38,205 bases of DNA, from NCBI GenBank assembly GCA_023375785.1, contig SZWC01000578.1, positions 61,771 through 99,975 of the forward strand, given 5' to 3'. This document shows, in pieces, positions 8,501 to 23,500 of this stretch. This DNA comes from Penium margaritaceum. Lineage: Eukaryota > Streptophyta > Zygnematophyceae > Desmidiales > Peniaceae. A model generated the notes under the pieces. The model saw nothing but the letters and a program-made list of their open reading frames with translations. It had not been told where the DNA came from and searched no databases. Position 1 is the stretch's first letter; every line of letters starts with the position of its first letter. A program made the position numbers and the translations under genes.

Positions 8501-11500
8501 TAGGACGCAGGTAGGACGCAGCTAGGGTTCAAGTAGGGTACAAGTAGGGCGCAACAAGGACGTAACAAGGGCGTAGCTAGTGCCCAACTAAGGCGCAACT
8601 AGGGTACAACTAGGGTGCAACTAGGGTGCAAGTAGGACGTAACTAGGGTGCAACTAGGGCGTACCTTGAGCGTAATTGGTAGAACTAGGGTATAACTAGG
8701 GCGTTAATAGGACGCAACTAGGGCACAACTAGGGTGCAACTAAGGCACAACTAGGGCACAACTAGGGCGCAACTAGGGCAAAAATTGGGTGTAACTAGTG
8801 CCCAACTGAGGCAAAACGAGGGCGCAACTAGGGCGCAAGTAGGGCGCAAGTAGGACGCAACTAGGGTGCAACTAGGGCGCAAGTAGGCACAACTAGGGCG
8901 CAACTAGGATGTAACTAGGGCACAACCAGGGTGCAACTAGGGGGCAAATAGGGCGCAACTAGGGCGTAACCATGGTGCAACTAGGGTGCAAGTATGGCCC
9001 AACCAGGGCGTAGCTAGTTCCCAACTGAGGCACAACTAGGGCGCAACAAGGGCGCAAATAGGACGGAAGTAGGACGGAAGTAGGGTGCAAGTACGGTACA
9101 ACTAGAGCGCAACCAGGACACAACTAGGGCGCAACTAGGTGCAACTAGGGTGCAAGTAGGATGTAAATAGGGTGAAACTAGTGCGTAACTGGGGCAAAAC
9201 TACGGTGCAAGTAGGGTGCAAGTAGGGCGCAACTAGGGTGCAAGTAGGGCGCAACTAGGGTGCAAGTAGGGCACAACTAGGTCGCAACTTGGGTGCAACT
9301 AGGGCATTGCTAGTGTCCAACTAAGGCGCAACTAGGGTGCAACCAGGGTGCAACCATGGTGCAAGTAGGGCGCAACTAGGGCACAACTAGGGTGCAACTA
9401 GGGTACAAGTATGACGCAACTAGGGCACAACTAGGGCACAACTAGGGCATAACTAGGGCGCAACTAGGGCGCAACTAGGGCGTAAATAGGGCGAAACTAG
9501 GACGCAACTAGAGGGCAACTAGGACACAACTGGGACATGATTAGTGCACAACTAGGGCGCAACTAGGGTGCATCTAAGGCGCAACGAGTGCACAACTAGG
9601 GTGCAACTAGGGCGCAACTAGGACGCAACTCAGGCGTAACTAGGATGCAACAGGGGCACAACTAGGGAACAACTAGGGCATAGCTAGTGCCCAACTGAGG
9701 TGCAACTAGGGCACAACTATGACGCAAGAAGGGCACAAGTAGGGCGCAAGTAGGGCGCAGGTAGGGCGCAACTAGGGCGCAACCAGGGCGCAAGTAGGGC
9801 ACAACTAGGGCGCAAGAAGGGAGCAACTAGGAAGCAACTAGGGCGCAACCAGGGCATAACTAGGGCACAACTAGGGTGCAACTAGGACGCAACTAGGGTG
9901 CAACTAGGGTGTAACTAGGGCGCAAGTAGGGCACAAGTAAGGCGCAACTAGGGCACAACTAGGGTGCAACTAGGACGCAACTAGGGCGCAACTAGGATAC
10001 AACTAGGGCGCAAGTAAGGCACAACTAAAATGCAACTAGGGCGCAACTAGGGCGCAAGTAGGGCGCAAGTACGGGCTAACTAGGACGTAGCTAGTGCCCA
10101 ACTGAGGCGCAAGTCAGGGCGCAACAAGGGCGCAGCTAGGGCGGAAATAGGACGGAAGTAGGGTGCAAGTAGGACGCAACTAGGACGTAAGTAGGGTTCA
10201 ACTAGGGCGTAGCCCGTGCCCAACTGAGGCGCAACTAGGGTGCAATTAGGGCGCAACTAGGACGCAAACAGGGCGCAACTAGGGTGCAACTAGGACGCAA
10301 GTAGGACGCCACAAGGGCAAAACTAGGGCACAACTAGGACGTAACTAGGGTGCAACTAGGGCGCAACTAGTTCCCAACTGAGGCGCAACTAGGACGCAAC
10401 TAGGATGCAAGTAGGACGCAAGTATGGGTGCGACTAGGGCGCAACTAGCGCGCAACTAGGGTACAACTAGGGCGCAACTAGGGTGCAACTAGGGTGCAAC
10501 TAGGATGCAAGTAGGACGCAACTAGGACGCAACTAGGGCACAACTAGGGCGCATGTAGGGGGCAAGTAGGTCACAACTAGGAACCAACTAGGACGCAACT
10601 AGGACGCAACTAGGGTGCAACTTGGGCGCAACCAGGGCACAAGTAGGACGCAACTAGGGCGCAACTAGGGCATAACTAGGGTACAAGTAGGGCACAAGTA
10701 GGGTACAACTAGGGCACAATTAGGGCACAACTAGGGCGCAACTAAAATGAAACTAGGGCACAAGTAGGGCGCAACTAGGGCGCAACTAGGATGCAACTAC
10801 GGCGGAAGTAGGGCGCAAGTAGGATGTAACTAGGGTGCAACTAGGGCGTAACTAGGACGCAACTAGGGCGCAACTAGGACGTAACTAGGGCGTAGCTAGT
10901 GCCCAACTGAGATGCAACTAATGCACCACTAGGGGGTAACTAGGGCGTAAGTAGGGCGCAACTAGGACACAACTAGGTTGCAACTAGGGTGCAACTAGGG
11001 TACAACTAGGAAGTAGGGCGCAACTAGGACGTAGCAAGTGCCCAAATGAGGGGCAACTAGGGTGCAACTAGGGCGCAAGTAGGATGCAACTAGGACGCAT
11101 CTAGGTAACAACTAGTGTGTAACTAGGGTGTAACTAGGGTGTAACTAGGGCGCAACTAGGACGCAAGTAGGGCAAAACTAGGGTGCAACTAGGGTGCAAC
11201 TAAAGCGCAACTAGGGTACAACTGCGGCGCAACTAGGGCGCAAATAGGGTGCAAGTAGTGCCCAACTGAGGCGCAACTAGAGCGCAACTAGGGTGCAACT
11301 AGAGCGCAAGTAGGGCGCAACTAGGGAACAACTAGGCCGCGACTAGGACGGAAGTAGGGTGGAAATAGGACACAACTAGAGCGCAACTAGGGCATAACTA
11401 GGATGCAACTAGGACACAACTAGGGCGCAACTAGGGCGCAACTAGGGTGCAACTAGGGCAGAGCTAGGACGGAACTAGGACGTAACTAGGACGTAAGTAG

Positions 11501-14500
11501 GACGCAACTAGGGTGTAATTAGGACGCAACTAGGGTACAACGAGGGTGCAATTCCGGTGCAACTAGAGTGTAACTAAGGGGCAACTAGGGTGCAAGTAGG
11601 ACACAAGTAGGGCGCAAGTAGGGGGCAACTAGGGCGCAACTAGGGTGCAACTAGGGCACAACTAGGGTGCAAGTAGGATGCAACTAGGGCACAGCAAGGG
11701 CGCAACTAGGGTGCAACTAGGGCGAAACCAGGACGTAGCTAGTACCCAACTGAGGCGCAAGTAGGGTGCAACTAGGACGCAGCTACGGCGGAAGTAGGAC
11801 GGAAGTAGGGCGCAAGTACAACGTAACTAGGGCGCAACTTGGGCACAACTAGGGTGCAACTAGGGCGTAAGTGGGGTGCAACAAGGGCGAAACTAGGACG
11901 CAACTAGGGCATAGCTAGGACGTACGTAGGGCGCAAGTAGGGCACAACTAGGATGCAAGTAGGACGCAACTAGGGCGCAACAAGGATGCAACTAGGGCGT
12001 AGCTAGAGCCCAACTGAGGCGCAACTAGGGCGCAACTAGGACACAAAAAGGACGCAAGCAGGACGCAACTAGGGTGAAACTAGGGTGTAACTAGGGCATA
12101 ACTAGGGCACAACTAGGGCGCAATTAGGGTACAAGTATGGCACAACTAGGACGCAACTAGGACGCAACTAGTGCCCGTCTGAGGCGTACCTAGGGCACAA
12201 CTAGGGCACAAGTACAGCACAAGTAGGGCGTAAGTAGGACGCAACTAGGGCGCAACTAAGGCAAAACTAGGGTGCAACCAGGGCGCAACTAGTGCGCAAC
12301 TAGGGCAGAAGTAGGGTGCAACTAGGGCACAACTATGGCGCAACTAGGACGCAAGTATGGCCCAACTAGGACGTAGCTAGTGCCCAACTGCGGCACAACT
12401 AGGGCGCAACTAAGGCCCAGCTAAGACGGAAGTATGATGGAAGCAGGGTGCAAGTAGGGTACTAGGGCGCAACTAGGGTGCAACTAGGACACAACTAGGA
12501 CGCAAGTAGGGCGCAAGTAGGGCGCAACTAGGGCACGACTAGGGAGCAACTAGGATGGAAGTAGGGCATACGTAGGGCAAAACTAGGGTGCAAGTAGGAC
12601 ACAACTAGGGTGCAACTAGCGCGCAACTAGGGCGTAGCTAATTTCCAACTGAGGCGCACCCAGGGCACAACTAGGGTGCAACTAGGGCACAAGTAGGACG
12701 CAACTAGGGTGCAACTAGGACGCAAGTAGGACGCAACTAGGGTACAACTAGGGCACAACTAGGGCGTGGCTAGTGCCCAACTGAGGTGCAACTAGGGCGC
12801 AACTAGGGCGCAAGTAGGGTACAACTAGGACACATCTAGGGCGCAACTAGGATGCAACTAGAGCGCAACTAGGACGCAGCTATGGTGCAAGTAGGGCGCA
12901 AGTAGGATGCAACTAGGGTGCAACTAGGGCGCAACTAGGGTGCAAGTAGGGCACAACTAGGGTGCAACTTGGACGCAACTAGGGTGCAACTAGGGTGCAA
13001 CTAGGGCGTAACTAGGACGCAACTAGGGCGCAACTGAGGCGTAACTAGTGTACAACTAGGACGCAACTAGGACGTAGCTAGTGCCCAACTGAGGCACAAC
13101 TACAGCGCCACTAGGGCGCAAGTAGGGCGCAAGTAGGGCGCAGCTAGGACGCAAGTAGGGCGCAACTAGGGCACAACGAGGACGCAAGTAGGGCGAAACT
13201 AGGGCCCAAGTAGGATGCAACATGGACCCAACTAGGGCGCAACTAGGGTGCAACAAGGGTACAACCAGGATGCAACTACGGCCTCACAAGGGCGCAAGTA
13301 GGGCGCAAGTAGGGCTCAAATAGGACGTAACTATGGCACAACTAGGGCGCAACTAGGGTGCAACCAGGGTGCAACTAGTGCGCAAGTAGGACGTAACCAG
13401 AGTGCAACTAGGGCGCAACTAGGACGCAAGTAGGGTGCAAGTACGACCCAACTAGGGCGTAGCTAGTGCCCAACTGAGGCGCAAATAGGGCGCAACTAGG
13501 GCGCATCTAGGATGGAAATAGGATGGAAGTAGGGCGCAAGTAGGGTGCAACTAGAGCGCAAGTAGGGTGCAACTTGGGCGCAACTAGGGCACAACTAGGA
13601 CGTAGCTAGTGTCCAACTTATGCGCAACTAGGGCACAACTAGGGCGCTAGGGCGGAAGTAGAGCGCAACTATGGTACAACTAGGATGCAACTAGGGCGCA
13701 ACTAGGGCACAACTAGGGTGCAAGTAGGGCGCAACTAGGACACAACTAGGTCATAACAAGGATGTAGCTAGTGCTCAACTGAGGAGCAACTAGGGTGAAA
13801 CTAGGGCGCAAGTAGGGCGCAAGTAGGGCGCAAGAAGGGCGCAACTAGGGCACAACTAGGGCGCAACTAGGGCGCAACTTGGGTGCAACTGGGGTGCAAG
13901 TAGGACACAAGTAGAGCGTAACTAGGGCGCAACTAGGGTGCAACTAGGACTCAACTAGGGTGCAACTAGGGCACAACTTGGACGTAAGTATGGTGCAAAT
14001 AGGACGCAACTAGGTCATAACAAGGATGTAGCTAATGCCCAACTGAGGCGCAACTAGGGTGCAACTAGGGCACAAGTACGGCACAAGTAGGGTGCAAGTA
14101 GGGCGCAACTAGGGCACAACTAGGGCGCAACTAGGGTGCAACTTGGGTGCAACTGGGGTGCAAGTAGGAAGCAAGTAGGGAGTAACTAGGGCTTAACTGA
14201 GGTGTAACTAGGACGCAACTAGGGCGCAACTAGGATGCAACTAGGGTGCAACTAGGGCGCAACTAGGGTGCAACTAGGGTGTAAGTAATGTGCAGATAGG
14301 GCACAAGTAGGACACAACTAGGGCGTAACTAGGGCGCAATAAGGATGCAACTAGGGTGCAACTAGGGCGCAAGTAGGACGCAAGTACGGCCCAACTAGGA
14401 CATAGCTAGTACCCAACTGAGGTGCAAGTAGGGAGCAACTAGGGCGCAGCTAGGGCGGAAGTAGGACGGAAGTATGGTGCAAATAGGGCGTAACTAGGGC

Positions 14501-17500
14501 GCGCCTAGGGTGCAACTAGGGCAAAACTTGGGCGCAACTAGGGCGCAACAAGGGCGAACGTAGGACGCAAGTAGGGCGCAACAAGGGCGCAAGTAGGGCG
14601 CAACTAGGCATAACCAGAGTGTAACTAGGGCGAAGCTAGTGTCCAACTGAGGTGCAACTAGGACGCAACGAGGGCGCAACTATGGCGCAAGTAGGACGAA
14701 ACTAGGGCGCAACTAGGATGCAACTAGGGTACAACTAGGATGCAACTAGGGCTCTAGTAGGATGCAACTTGGGCACAACAAGGGCGCTACTAGGGCATAG
14801 CTCGTGCTCAACTTCGTAACTAGAGCGTACCTAGGGCACAAGTAGGAGGCAAGTAGGACGCAACTAGGGTACAACTAGGGAATAACTAGGACGCAACTAG
14901 GGCGCAACTAGGGCGCAACTAGGACGCAAGTAGGGTGCAACTGAGCGCAAGTAGGGCGCAACTAAGGCGCAAATAGGACGCAACTAGGGCGCAACTAGGG
15001 TGCAACTGGGGTGTAACTAGTGCACAACTGAGGCACAACTAGGGTGCAACTAGAGCGCAAGTACCGCTTAAGTAGGACGTAATTAGGGCACAACTAGGGC
15101 GTAACTAGGGGGCAAGAAGGATGTAACTAGGGTGTAAGTAGGGCGCAACTAGGGTGTAAGTAGGGCGCAAGTAGGGCGCGACTAGGGCGCAACTAGGGCG
15201 GAAGGAGGGCACAACTAGGATGCAGCTAGGGTGCAACTAGGGTGCAAATAGGGCGCAACTAGGCACAACTAGGGTGTAAAACTAGGGCACAAGTAGGGCG
15301 CAACTAGGACAACTAGGGCGCTACTAGGGCGCAACTAGGGCACAACTAGGGTGCAACTAGGGTGCAACTAAGGCGCAACTAGGGTGCAAGTAGGGCGAAA
15401 GTAGGGCGCAAGTAGGACACAATCAGGATGCAACCAGGTCGCAACTAGGGTGCAAATAGGGCACAACTAGGGTATAACTAGGGCGCAACTAGGACGCAAC
15501 TAGGGCGCAACTAGGGCGTAGCTAGTGCCCAACTAAGGCGCAAGTAGGGCGCAACTAGGACGCAACTAGGACGTAACTAGGGCATAAGTAGGACGCAAGT
15601 ACGGCCCAACTAGGGCGTAGCTAGTGCACAACTGAGGTGCAAGTAGGATACAACTAGGACGCAGCTATGGCAAAAATAGAACGGAAGCAGGGTGCAAGTA
15701 CGGCGCAACTAGGGCGCAACTAGGACGTAACTGGGGCACAACTAGGGCGCAAGTAGGGCGTAACTAGGGCGCAACTAGGACGCAACTAGGCTGCAACTAG
15801 GGCGCAAGTAGGGCGCAAGTAGGGCGCAACTAGAGCGCAAGTAGGGCACAACTAGGATGCAATTAGGGCGCAAATAGAGCATAACTAGTGCCTAACTGAA
15901 GCGCAACTAGGTTGCAACTAGGACGCAACTAGGGCGTAACTAGGACGCAACTAGGGTGCAACTAGGACGCAACTAGCGTGCAACTAGGATACAAGTAGGA
16001 CGCAACTAGGGTGCAACTAGGGCGCAACTTGGACGTATCTAGTGTCGAAGTGAGGCACAACTAGGGTGCAACTAGGGCGTAACTAAGGGCGTAACTAGGG
16101 CGCAAGTAGGAAGCAAGTAGGACGCATCTGGGGCACAACTAGGACGTAACTAGGGCGCAACTAAGGTACATCTAAGGCGCAACTAGGACACAAGTAGGAC
16201 GCAACAAGGGTGCAACTAAGGCACAACTAGGGCGCAACTAGGGCACAACTAGGGCGCAACTAGGGCCCAACTAGTGCCCTATTGAAGCGTAACTAGAATG
16301 CAAGTAGGGCGCAAGTAGGGTGCAGCTAGGCACAACTAGGATGCAACTAGGGCGCGAGTAGGATACAACTAAGGAGCAACTAAGGCGCAACTAGGGCTCT
16401 GGTAGGGCGCAACTAGGGTGCAACTAGGACGCAACTAGGGAATAACTAGGGTGTAACTAGGGCGCAACTAGGGCGCAACTAGGGCACAACTAGGGTGCAA
16501 CTAGGGCGCAAGTAGGACACAACTAGAGAGCAACTAGGGCGTAACTAGGACGTAACTTGGGCACAACTAGGGCACAACTAGGGCGCAACTAGGGCACAAC
16601 TGGGGCGTAACTGGGGTGCAAGTAGGGCGTAGCTAGTGTCCAACTGAGGCGCAAGAAGGGTACAACTAGGGTGTAACTAGGTCACATTTCTTGGCAAAAG
16701 TAGGGTGCAAGTATGGCCCAACTAGGGCGTACCTAGTGCCCATCTGAGGTACAAGTAGGGCGCAACTGGGGCGCAGCTGAGGTGGAAGTAGGACGGAAGT
16801 ATGGCGCAAGTAGGACACAACTATGGCGCAACTAGGGCACAACAAGGACGCAACTAGGACGCAAGTAGGGTGCAACTAGGACGAAACTAGGACGCAAGTA
16901 GGACGCAACTAGGGCGCAAGTAGGGCACAACTAGATGCAACTAGGACGCAACTAGGATGCAACTAGGGCGCAACTACGGCATAGCTTGTGCCCAACTGAG
17001 GCGCAACTAGGGCGCAACTAGGGTGCAAGTAGGACGCATCTGAGACGCAACTAGGGCGCAACTAGGGCGCAAGTAGGGCGCAACTAGGGCGCAACTAGGG
17101 TGCACGAAGGGCGCAACTAGGGCACAACTAGGGCGCAACTAGGGCATAGCTAGTGTCCAACTGAGGCGCAAATAGGGCGCAACTAGGGTGCAACTAAGGT
17201 GCAAGTAGGGTGTAACTAGAGCGCACGTAGGACGCAACTAGGGCACAACTAGGGCGTAACTAGGGCGCAACTAGTGCCCAACTGAGGCGCAACTAGGGTG
17301 CATCTAGGACGGAACTAGGATGCAAATAGGGCGCAACTAAGGTGTAGGGTGCAACTAGGACGCAACGAGGGCGTAACTAGGTTGTAACTAAGGAGCAACT
17401 AGGGTGCAATTGGGACGCATCAAGGACGCAAGTAGGACGTAACTAGGGTGCCACTAGTGTGCAACTAGGACGCAAGTAGGACGCAAGTAGGGCACAACTA

Positions 17501-20500
17501 GGGTGCATCTAGAGTGGAACTAGGTCACAACTAGGGTGCAACTAGGGTGCAACTAGGACGCAACTAGGACGCAAGTAGGATGCAACTAGGGCACAACTAG
17601 GACGTAACTAGGACGCAAGTATGGTGCAAGTCAGGCGCAACTAGGGCACAACCAAGGTGCAACTAGGGCGGAACTAGGGTGCAACTAGGACGCAAGTAGG
17701 ACGTAACTAGGGCGCAAGTAGGATGCAACTAGGGTGCAACTCCGGCGCAAGTAGGGCTTAAGTAGGGTGCAACTACGATGCAACTAGGGTGCAAGTAGGA
17801 CGCAAGTACGGCGCAACTAGGGTGCAAGTAGGGCACAAGTAGGGTGAAACTAGGGTGTAACTAGGACGTAACTAGGACACAACTTGGGTACAAGTAGGGC
17901 TAAACTAGGACACAACTAGGGCGTAACTAGGACGCAAGTAGGGTGCAAGTAGGGGTACAAATAGGGTACAACTAGGGCACAACTAGGACGTAAATAGGGC
18001 GCAACTAGGGTGCAACTAGGATGCAACTAGGGTGCAACTAGGGTGCAACTAGGACACAAGTAAGGTGCAACTAGGGCACAACTAGGGCACTGCTAGTGCG
18101 CAACTAGGACGCAACTAGGGTGCAACTACGGCGCAAATAGAATGCAACTAGGACGCAACTAGGGCGTAACTAGGATGTAAGTAGGGCGCAAGTAGGACGC
18201 AACTAGGGTGCAACTAGGGCGCAACAAAAGCGCAAGTAGGGTGTAACTAGGGCACAACTAGGGTACAACTAGGGCACAACTAGGACACAACTAGGGCGCA
18301 ACTACGGTACAACTAGGACGCAAGTAGGACGCAACTAGGACGTAACTACGGCGCAACTAAGGTGCAACTAGGGCGCAACTAGGGTGCGGCTACGGTGCAA
18401 CTAGGGTGCAACTAGTGCCCAACTGAGGTGCAACTAGGACACAACTAGGATACAACTAGGGCGCAACTAGGGCGCAACTAGGACACAAATAGGACGCAAA
18501 ACTAGGGTGTAAGTAGGGTGCAACTAGCTCGCAACTAGGACGCAACTAGGCCGTAACTAGGGCGCAACTAGGGTACAACTAGGGTGCAAGTAGGGCGCAA
18601 GTAGGTGCAAGTAGGACGCAAGTAGGGCACTACTCGAATGCAACTAGGGCGCAACTAGGGTGCAACTAGGGCGCAACTAGGGCACAACTAGGGCACAACT
18701 AGGGTGCAACAAGGGCGCAACTAGGACGAAGCTAGTGTCCAACTGAGGCGCAAGTAGGGGGCAACTAGGGCGCAACTAGGACACAAGTAGGACGCAAGTA
18801 CGGGCCAACTAGGGCATTGCTAGTGCCAAACTGAGGCGCAAGTAGGGCGCAACTAGGGCGTAGCTACAGCAGAAGTAGGACAGAAGTAGAGCGCAAGTAC
18901 GAAGCAACTAGGGCAAAATTAGGGCGCAACCAGGGCGCAACTAGGGCGCAACTAGGGTGCAACTAGGGCGCAACTAGGGAAAAACTAGGTCGCAACTAGG
19001 GCACAACTAGGGCACACGTACGGCGCAAGTAGGACGTAAGTAGGGCACAAGTAGGGCGCAACTAGGGCGCAATTAGGGTGCAACTAGGACGTAGCTAGTG
19101 CCTAACTGAGGCGCAACTAGCATGCAACTAGGAGGCAACTAGGGTGCAAGTAGGACGCAAGTAGGGCGCAACTAGGGCGCAACTAGGATGCAGCTAGGGC
19201 GCAACTAGGGTGCAAGTAGGACGCAACTAGGATGCAACTAGGGCGTAGCTAGTATCCTACTGAGGCGCAACTAGGGCGCAACTAGGGCGCAACTAGGGCG
19301 CAAGTAGGACACAGGTAGGGTGTAACTAGGACACAACTAGGGCATAACTAGGATGCATCTAGGGTGCAATTAAGGCGCAACTAGGATGCAAGTAGGGTGC
19401 AACTAGGGTGCAAGTAGGGTGGAACTAAGGCGCAACTAGGATACAACTAGGGCACAAATAGGGGCAACTAGAGTGCAACTAGTGCCCAACTGAGGTACAA
19501 CTAGGCTGCAACCAGGGTGCAAGTAGGGCACAAGTAGGGCGCAACTAGGGCGCAACTAGGTCACAACTAGGGCGCAAGTAGGACGCAACTAGGGAGCAAC
19601 TAGGACGCACCTAGGGTGCAAGTAGGGTGCAATTAGGACGCAACTAGGGCACAACTAGGGCGCAACTAGGATGCGACTAGGGTACAACAAGGGCGCAACT
19701 AGGGCGCAACTAGGACGTAACTAGGGCACAACTAGGGTGCAAGTAGGGCGCACGTAGGGTGCAAGTAGGGCACAGGTAGGGCGCAACTAGGACGCAACTA
19801 GGGCACAAATAGGGCGCAACTAGGGCATATCTGGGGTGCAACTAGGGTGCACCTAGGGCACAACTAGGGCGTAACTAGTGCGCAATTGAGGCGCAAGTAG
19901 GGCACAACTAGGGCGCAACTAAGGTGCAACTAGGCCAAAAGTATGGCGCAATTACGGCCCAACTAGGGCGTAGCTAGTGCCCAACTGAGGTGCAAGTAGG
20001 GCGCAACTAGGATGCAGCTGAGGTGGAAGTGGGACAGAAGTAGGACGCAAGTAGGGCACAACTATGGCGTAACTATGGCGCAACTAGGGCGTAATTAGGA
20101 TGCAAGTAGGGTGCAACTAGGACAAAACTAGGATGCAACTAGTGTGCAACTAGGATGCAACAAGGGTGTAACTAGGGCGCAAGTAGGGCGCAACTAGGGT
20201 GCAACTAGAGAAAACTAAAACGTAGCTAGTGTCTAACTGAGGCGCAACTAGGGTGCAACTAGGGAACAAGTAGGGCGCAACTGAGGCACAACTAGGGTCC
20301 AACGAGGACACAAGTAGGGCGCAACTAGGGCTCAACTAGGGTACAATTAGGGCGCAACTAGGACACAACTAGGGCGCAACTAGGGTGTAGGTAGTGTCCA
20401 ACTGACACGCAACTAGGACACAACCACGCCGCAACTTGGACAAAAGATGGATGCAACAAGGGCGCAACTAGGGTGCAAGTAGGGCACAACTAGGGCGAAA

Positions 20501-23500
20501 GTAGGACGCAACTAGGGTGCAACTAGGGCACAACCAGGGTCCAAGTAAGGCGCAACTAGGATGCAACTAGGGGGTAACTAAGACGCAACTAGGACGCAAC
20601 TATGGCGCAACTAGGGCGCAACTTGTGTCCAAATGAGGCGCAACTATGGCACAACTAGGACGCAAGTAGGGCGCAAGTAGAGCGCAACTAGGGTGCAACT
20701 AGGGCGCAATGAGGGTGCAACCAAGGTGCAACTAGGGTGCAACTAGGGTGCAACTAGGGCGCAACTAGGGCGCAACTAGGGCGCAACTAGGGCGCAACAA
20801 GGATCCAAGTAGGACGCAAGTAGGGCACAACTAGGGTGCAACTAGGGTGTACCTCGGTCGCAACTAGGGTGCAAGTAGGGTGCATCTAGGGCACAACTAG
20901 GATGCAAGTAGGATGCAACTATGGCGCAACTAGGTTGCAACTAGGGTGCAACTAGGGTACAAATAGGGCGTATTTAGGACGCAAGGAGGATGCAACTAGG
21001 GCGTAACTAGGGCGCAACTAGGGCGCAAGTAGGACGCAAGTAGCACACAATTAGGATACAACTAGGGTACAACTAGGGCACAACTAGGACGCAACTAGGA
21101 TATAACTAGGACGCAACTAGGACACAAGTAGGACGCAACTAGGACGCAACTAGGGTGCAAGTAGGACGCAAGTAGGGTGCAACGAGTGTGTAACCAGGGT
21201 GCAACTAGGGCGCAACTAGGGTGCAACTAGGGCGTAAGTGGGACATAACTAGGGTGCAACTAGGGAGCAATTAGGGTACAAGTAGGGTGGAAGTAGGGCG
21301 CAACTAGGACGCAAGTAGGACGCAAGTGGGGTGCAACTAGGGCGCAACTAGGGTGCAACTAGGGTGCAACTAGGGTGCAAGAAGGATACAACTAGGACGT
21401 AACTAGGGCGCAACCAGGACGAAAGTAGGGCGCAAGTAGGACGCCACTAGGGCGTAACTAGGGTGTAACTAGGGCGCAACAAGGGCGCACCTAGGGCGCA
21501 AGCAAGGCAAAACTAGGGAGCAACCAGGGTGCAACTAGGGCATAACTAGGACGCAACTAGGGTGCAACTAGGACGCAACTAGGGTGCAACTAGGACAAAA
21601 CTGGGGCGTAACTAGGACGCAACTAGGGCGCAAGTAGGGCACAAGTAGGGCGCAACTAGGATGCAACTAGGGCGCAACTAGGTTGCAACTAAGGTGCAAC
21701 TAGGGTGCAACTAGGACGCAACTATGATGCAACTAGGACACAACTAGGGCGCAACTAGGACGCAAGTAGTGCCCAACTGAGGCGCAACTAGGGCGCAACT
21801 AGGGCGCAAGTAAGGCGCAAGTAAGGCGCGAGTAGGGTGCAACTAGGACATAAGTAGGGCGTAACTAGGACGAACTAGGACGAAACTGGGGTGCAACTAG
21901 GGCACAACTAGGATGCAACTAGGATGCAACTAGGGCGCAAGTATGGCCCGACGAGGGCATAACTAGGGTCCAATTGAGGCGGAACTAGGGCCCAACTGGG
22001 ACGCAGCTAGGGTGGATGTAGGAGGGAAGTAGGGTGCAATTAGGGTGCAACTAGGGCGCAACTAGGTTGCAACTAGGACGCAAGTAGGACGCAACTAGGG
22101 TGAAACTAGGGCGCAACTAGGGTGTAACAAGGGCGCAAGTAGGAAGCAAGTAGGGCACAACTAGGGCGCAAATAGGGCACAACTAGGGCGCAACTAGGAC
22201 GCAACTAGGGCACGATGAGGACACAAGTAGGACGCAACTAGGGAGCAACTAAGGCGCAACTAGGGCACAACCAGGGCGCAAGCAGGGCACAAGTAGGGCA
22301 CAATTAGGGTGCAACTAGGACGCAACTAGGGCACAACTAGGGCGTAACTAGGGCACAACTAGGGCACAACTAGGATGCAACTAGGGTGCAACTTGGGTGC
22401 AACTAGGGTGCTCCTAGGGTGAAACTAGTGCGCAACTAGGACGCAAGAAGGCACAACAAGGGCGCAACTAGGGTGCAACTAGGGCACAAGTAGGTCGCAA
22501 GTACGGCCCAACAAGGGCATAGCTAATACCCAACTGAGGCGCACGTAGGACAAACTAGGGCACAACTAGGATGGAAGTAGGACGGAAGTAGGGTGCAAGT
22601 AGGGCGCAACAAGGGCACAACTAGGGCGCAACTAGGGCGCAAGTAGGGCGCAAGAAGGGCGCAACTAGGGCGCAAGTAGGGCGCACCTAGGCACGACTTG
22701 GGCGCAACTAGGACATAGCTAGTACCCAACGAAGACACAACTAGGGTGCAACTAGGGCACAACTAGGACGCAAGTAGATTGTAATTAGGGCGCAACTAGG
22801 TTGCAAGTGGGACGCAGCTACGGCACAAGTAGGGTGCAACTAGGACGTAACTAGGGCGCAACTAGGACGTAGCAAGTATCCAACTAAGGCGCAACTAGGA
22901 CGCAACTAGGACGGAAGTAGGTCACAACTAGGATACAATTAGGGCATAACAAGGGAGCAACTAGGGCGCAACTAGGGCGCAAGTAGGACGCAACTAGGGC
23001 GCAACTAGGGTGTAACTAAGGTGCAACTAGGGCGTAGCTAGTGCCCAACTGAGGCACAACTAGGGTACAACTATGGCGCAAGTAGGGTGCAAGTAGGACG
23101 CAACTAGGACACAACTAGGGTGCAACTAGGACGCAAGTAGGGTGCAACTAGGATGCAACTAGGATGCAACTAGGGTGCAACTAGGATGCAACTAGGACGC
23201 AACTATGGTGCAACTAGGGTGCAATTAGGACGCAACTAAGGCACAACTAGGGTGCAACTAGGGTGCAAGTAGGGCAAACGAGGGCACAACTAGGACGCAA
23301 CTAGGGTGTAACTAAGGCACAACTAGGGCGCAAATAGGGCGTAAGTAAGGCACAACTAGGGTGCAACTATGGCGTAACTAGGGTGTAACTAGGGCATAGC
23401 TAGTGCCCAACTGAGGCACAACTAGGGTGCAACTTGGGTGCAAGTAGGGCGTAAGTAGGGCGTAACAAGGGCACAACTAGGGCTCAACTAGGGCGCACCT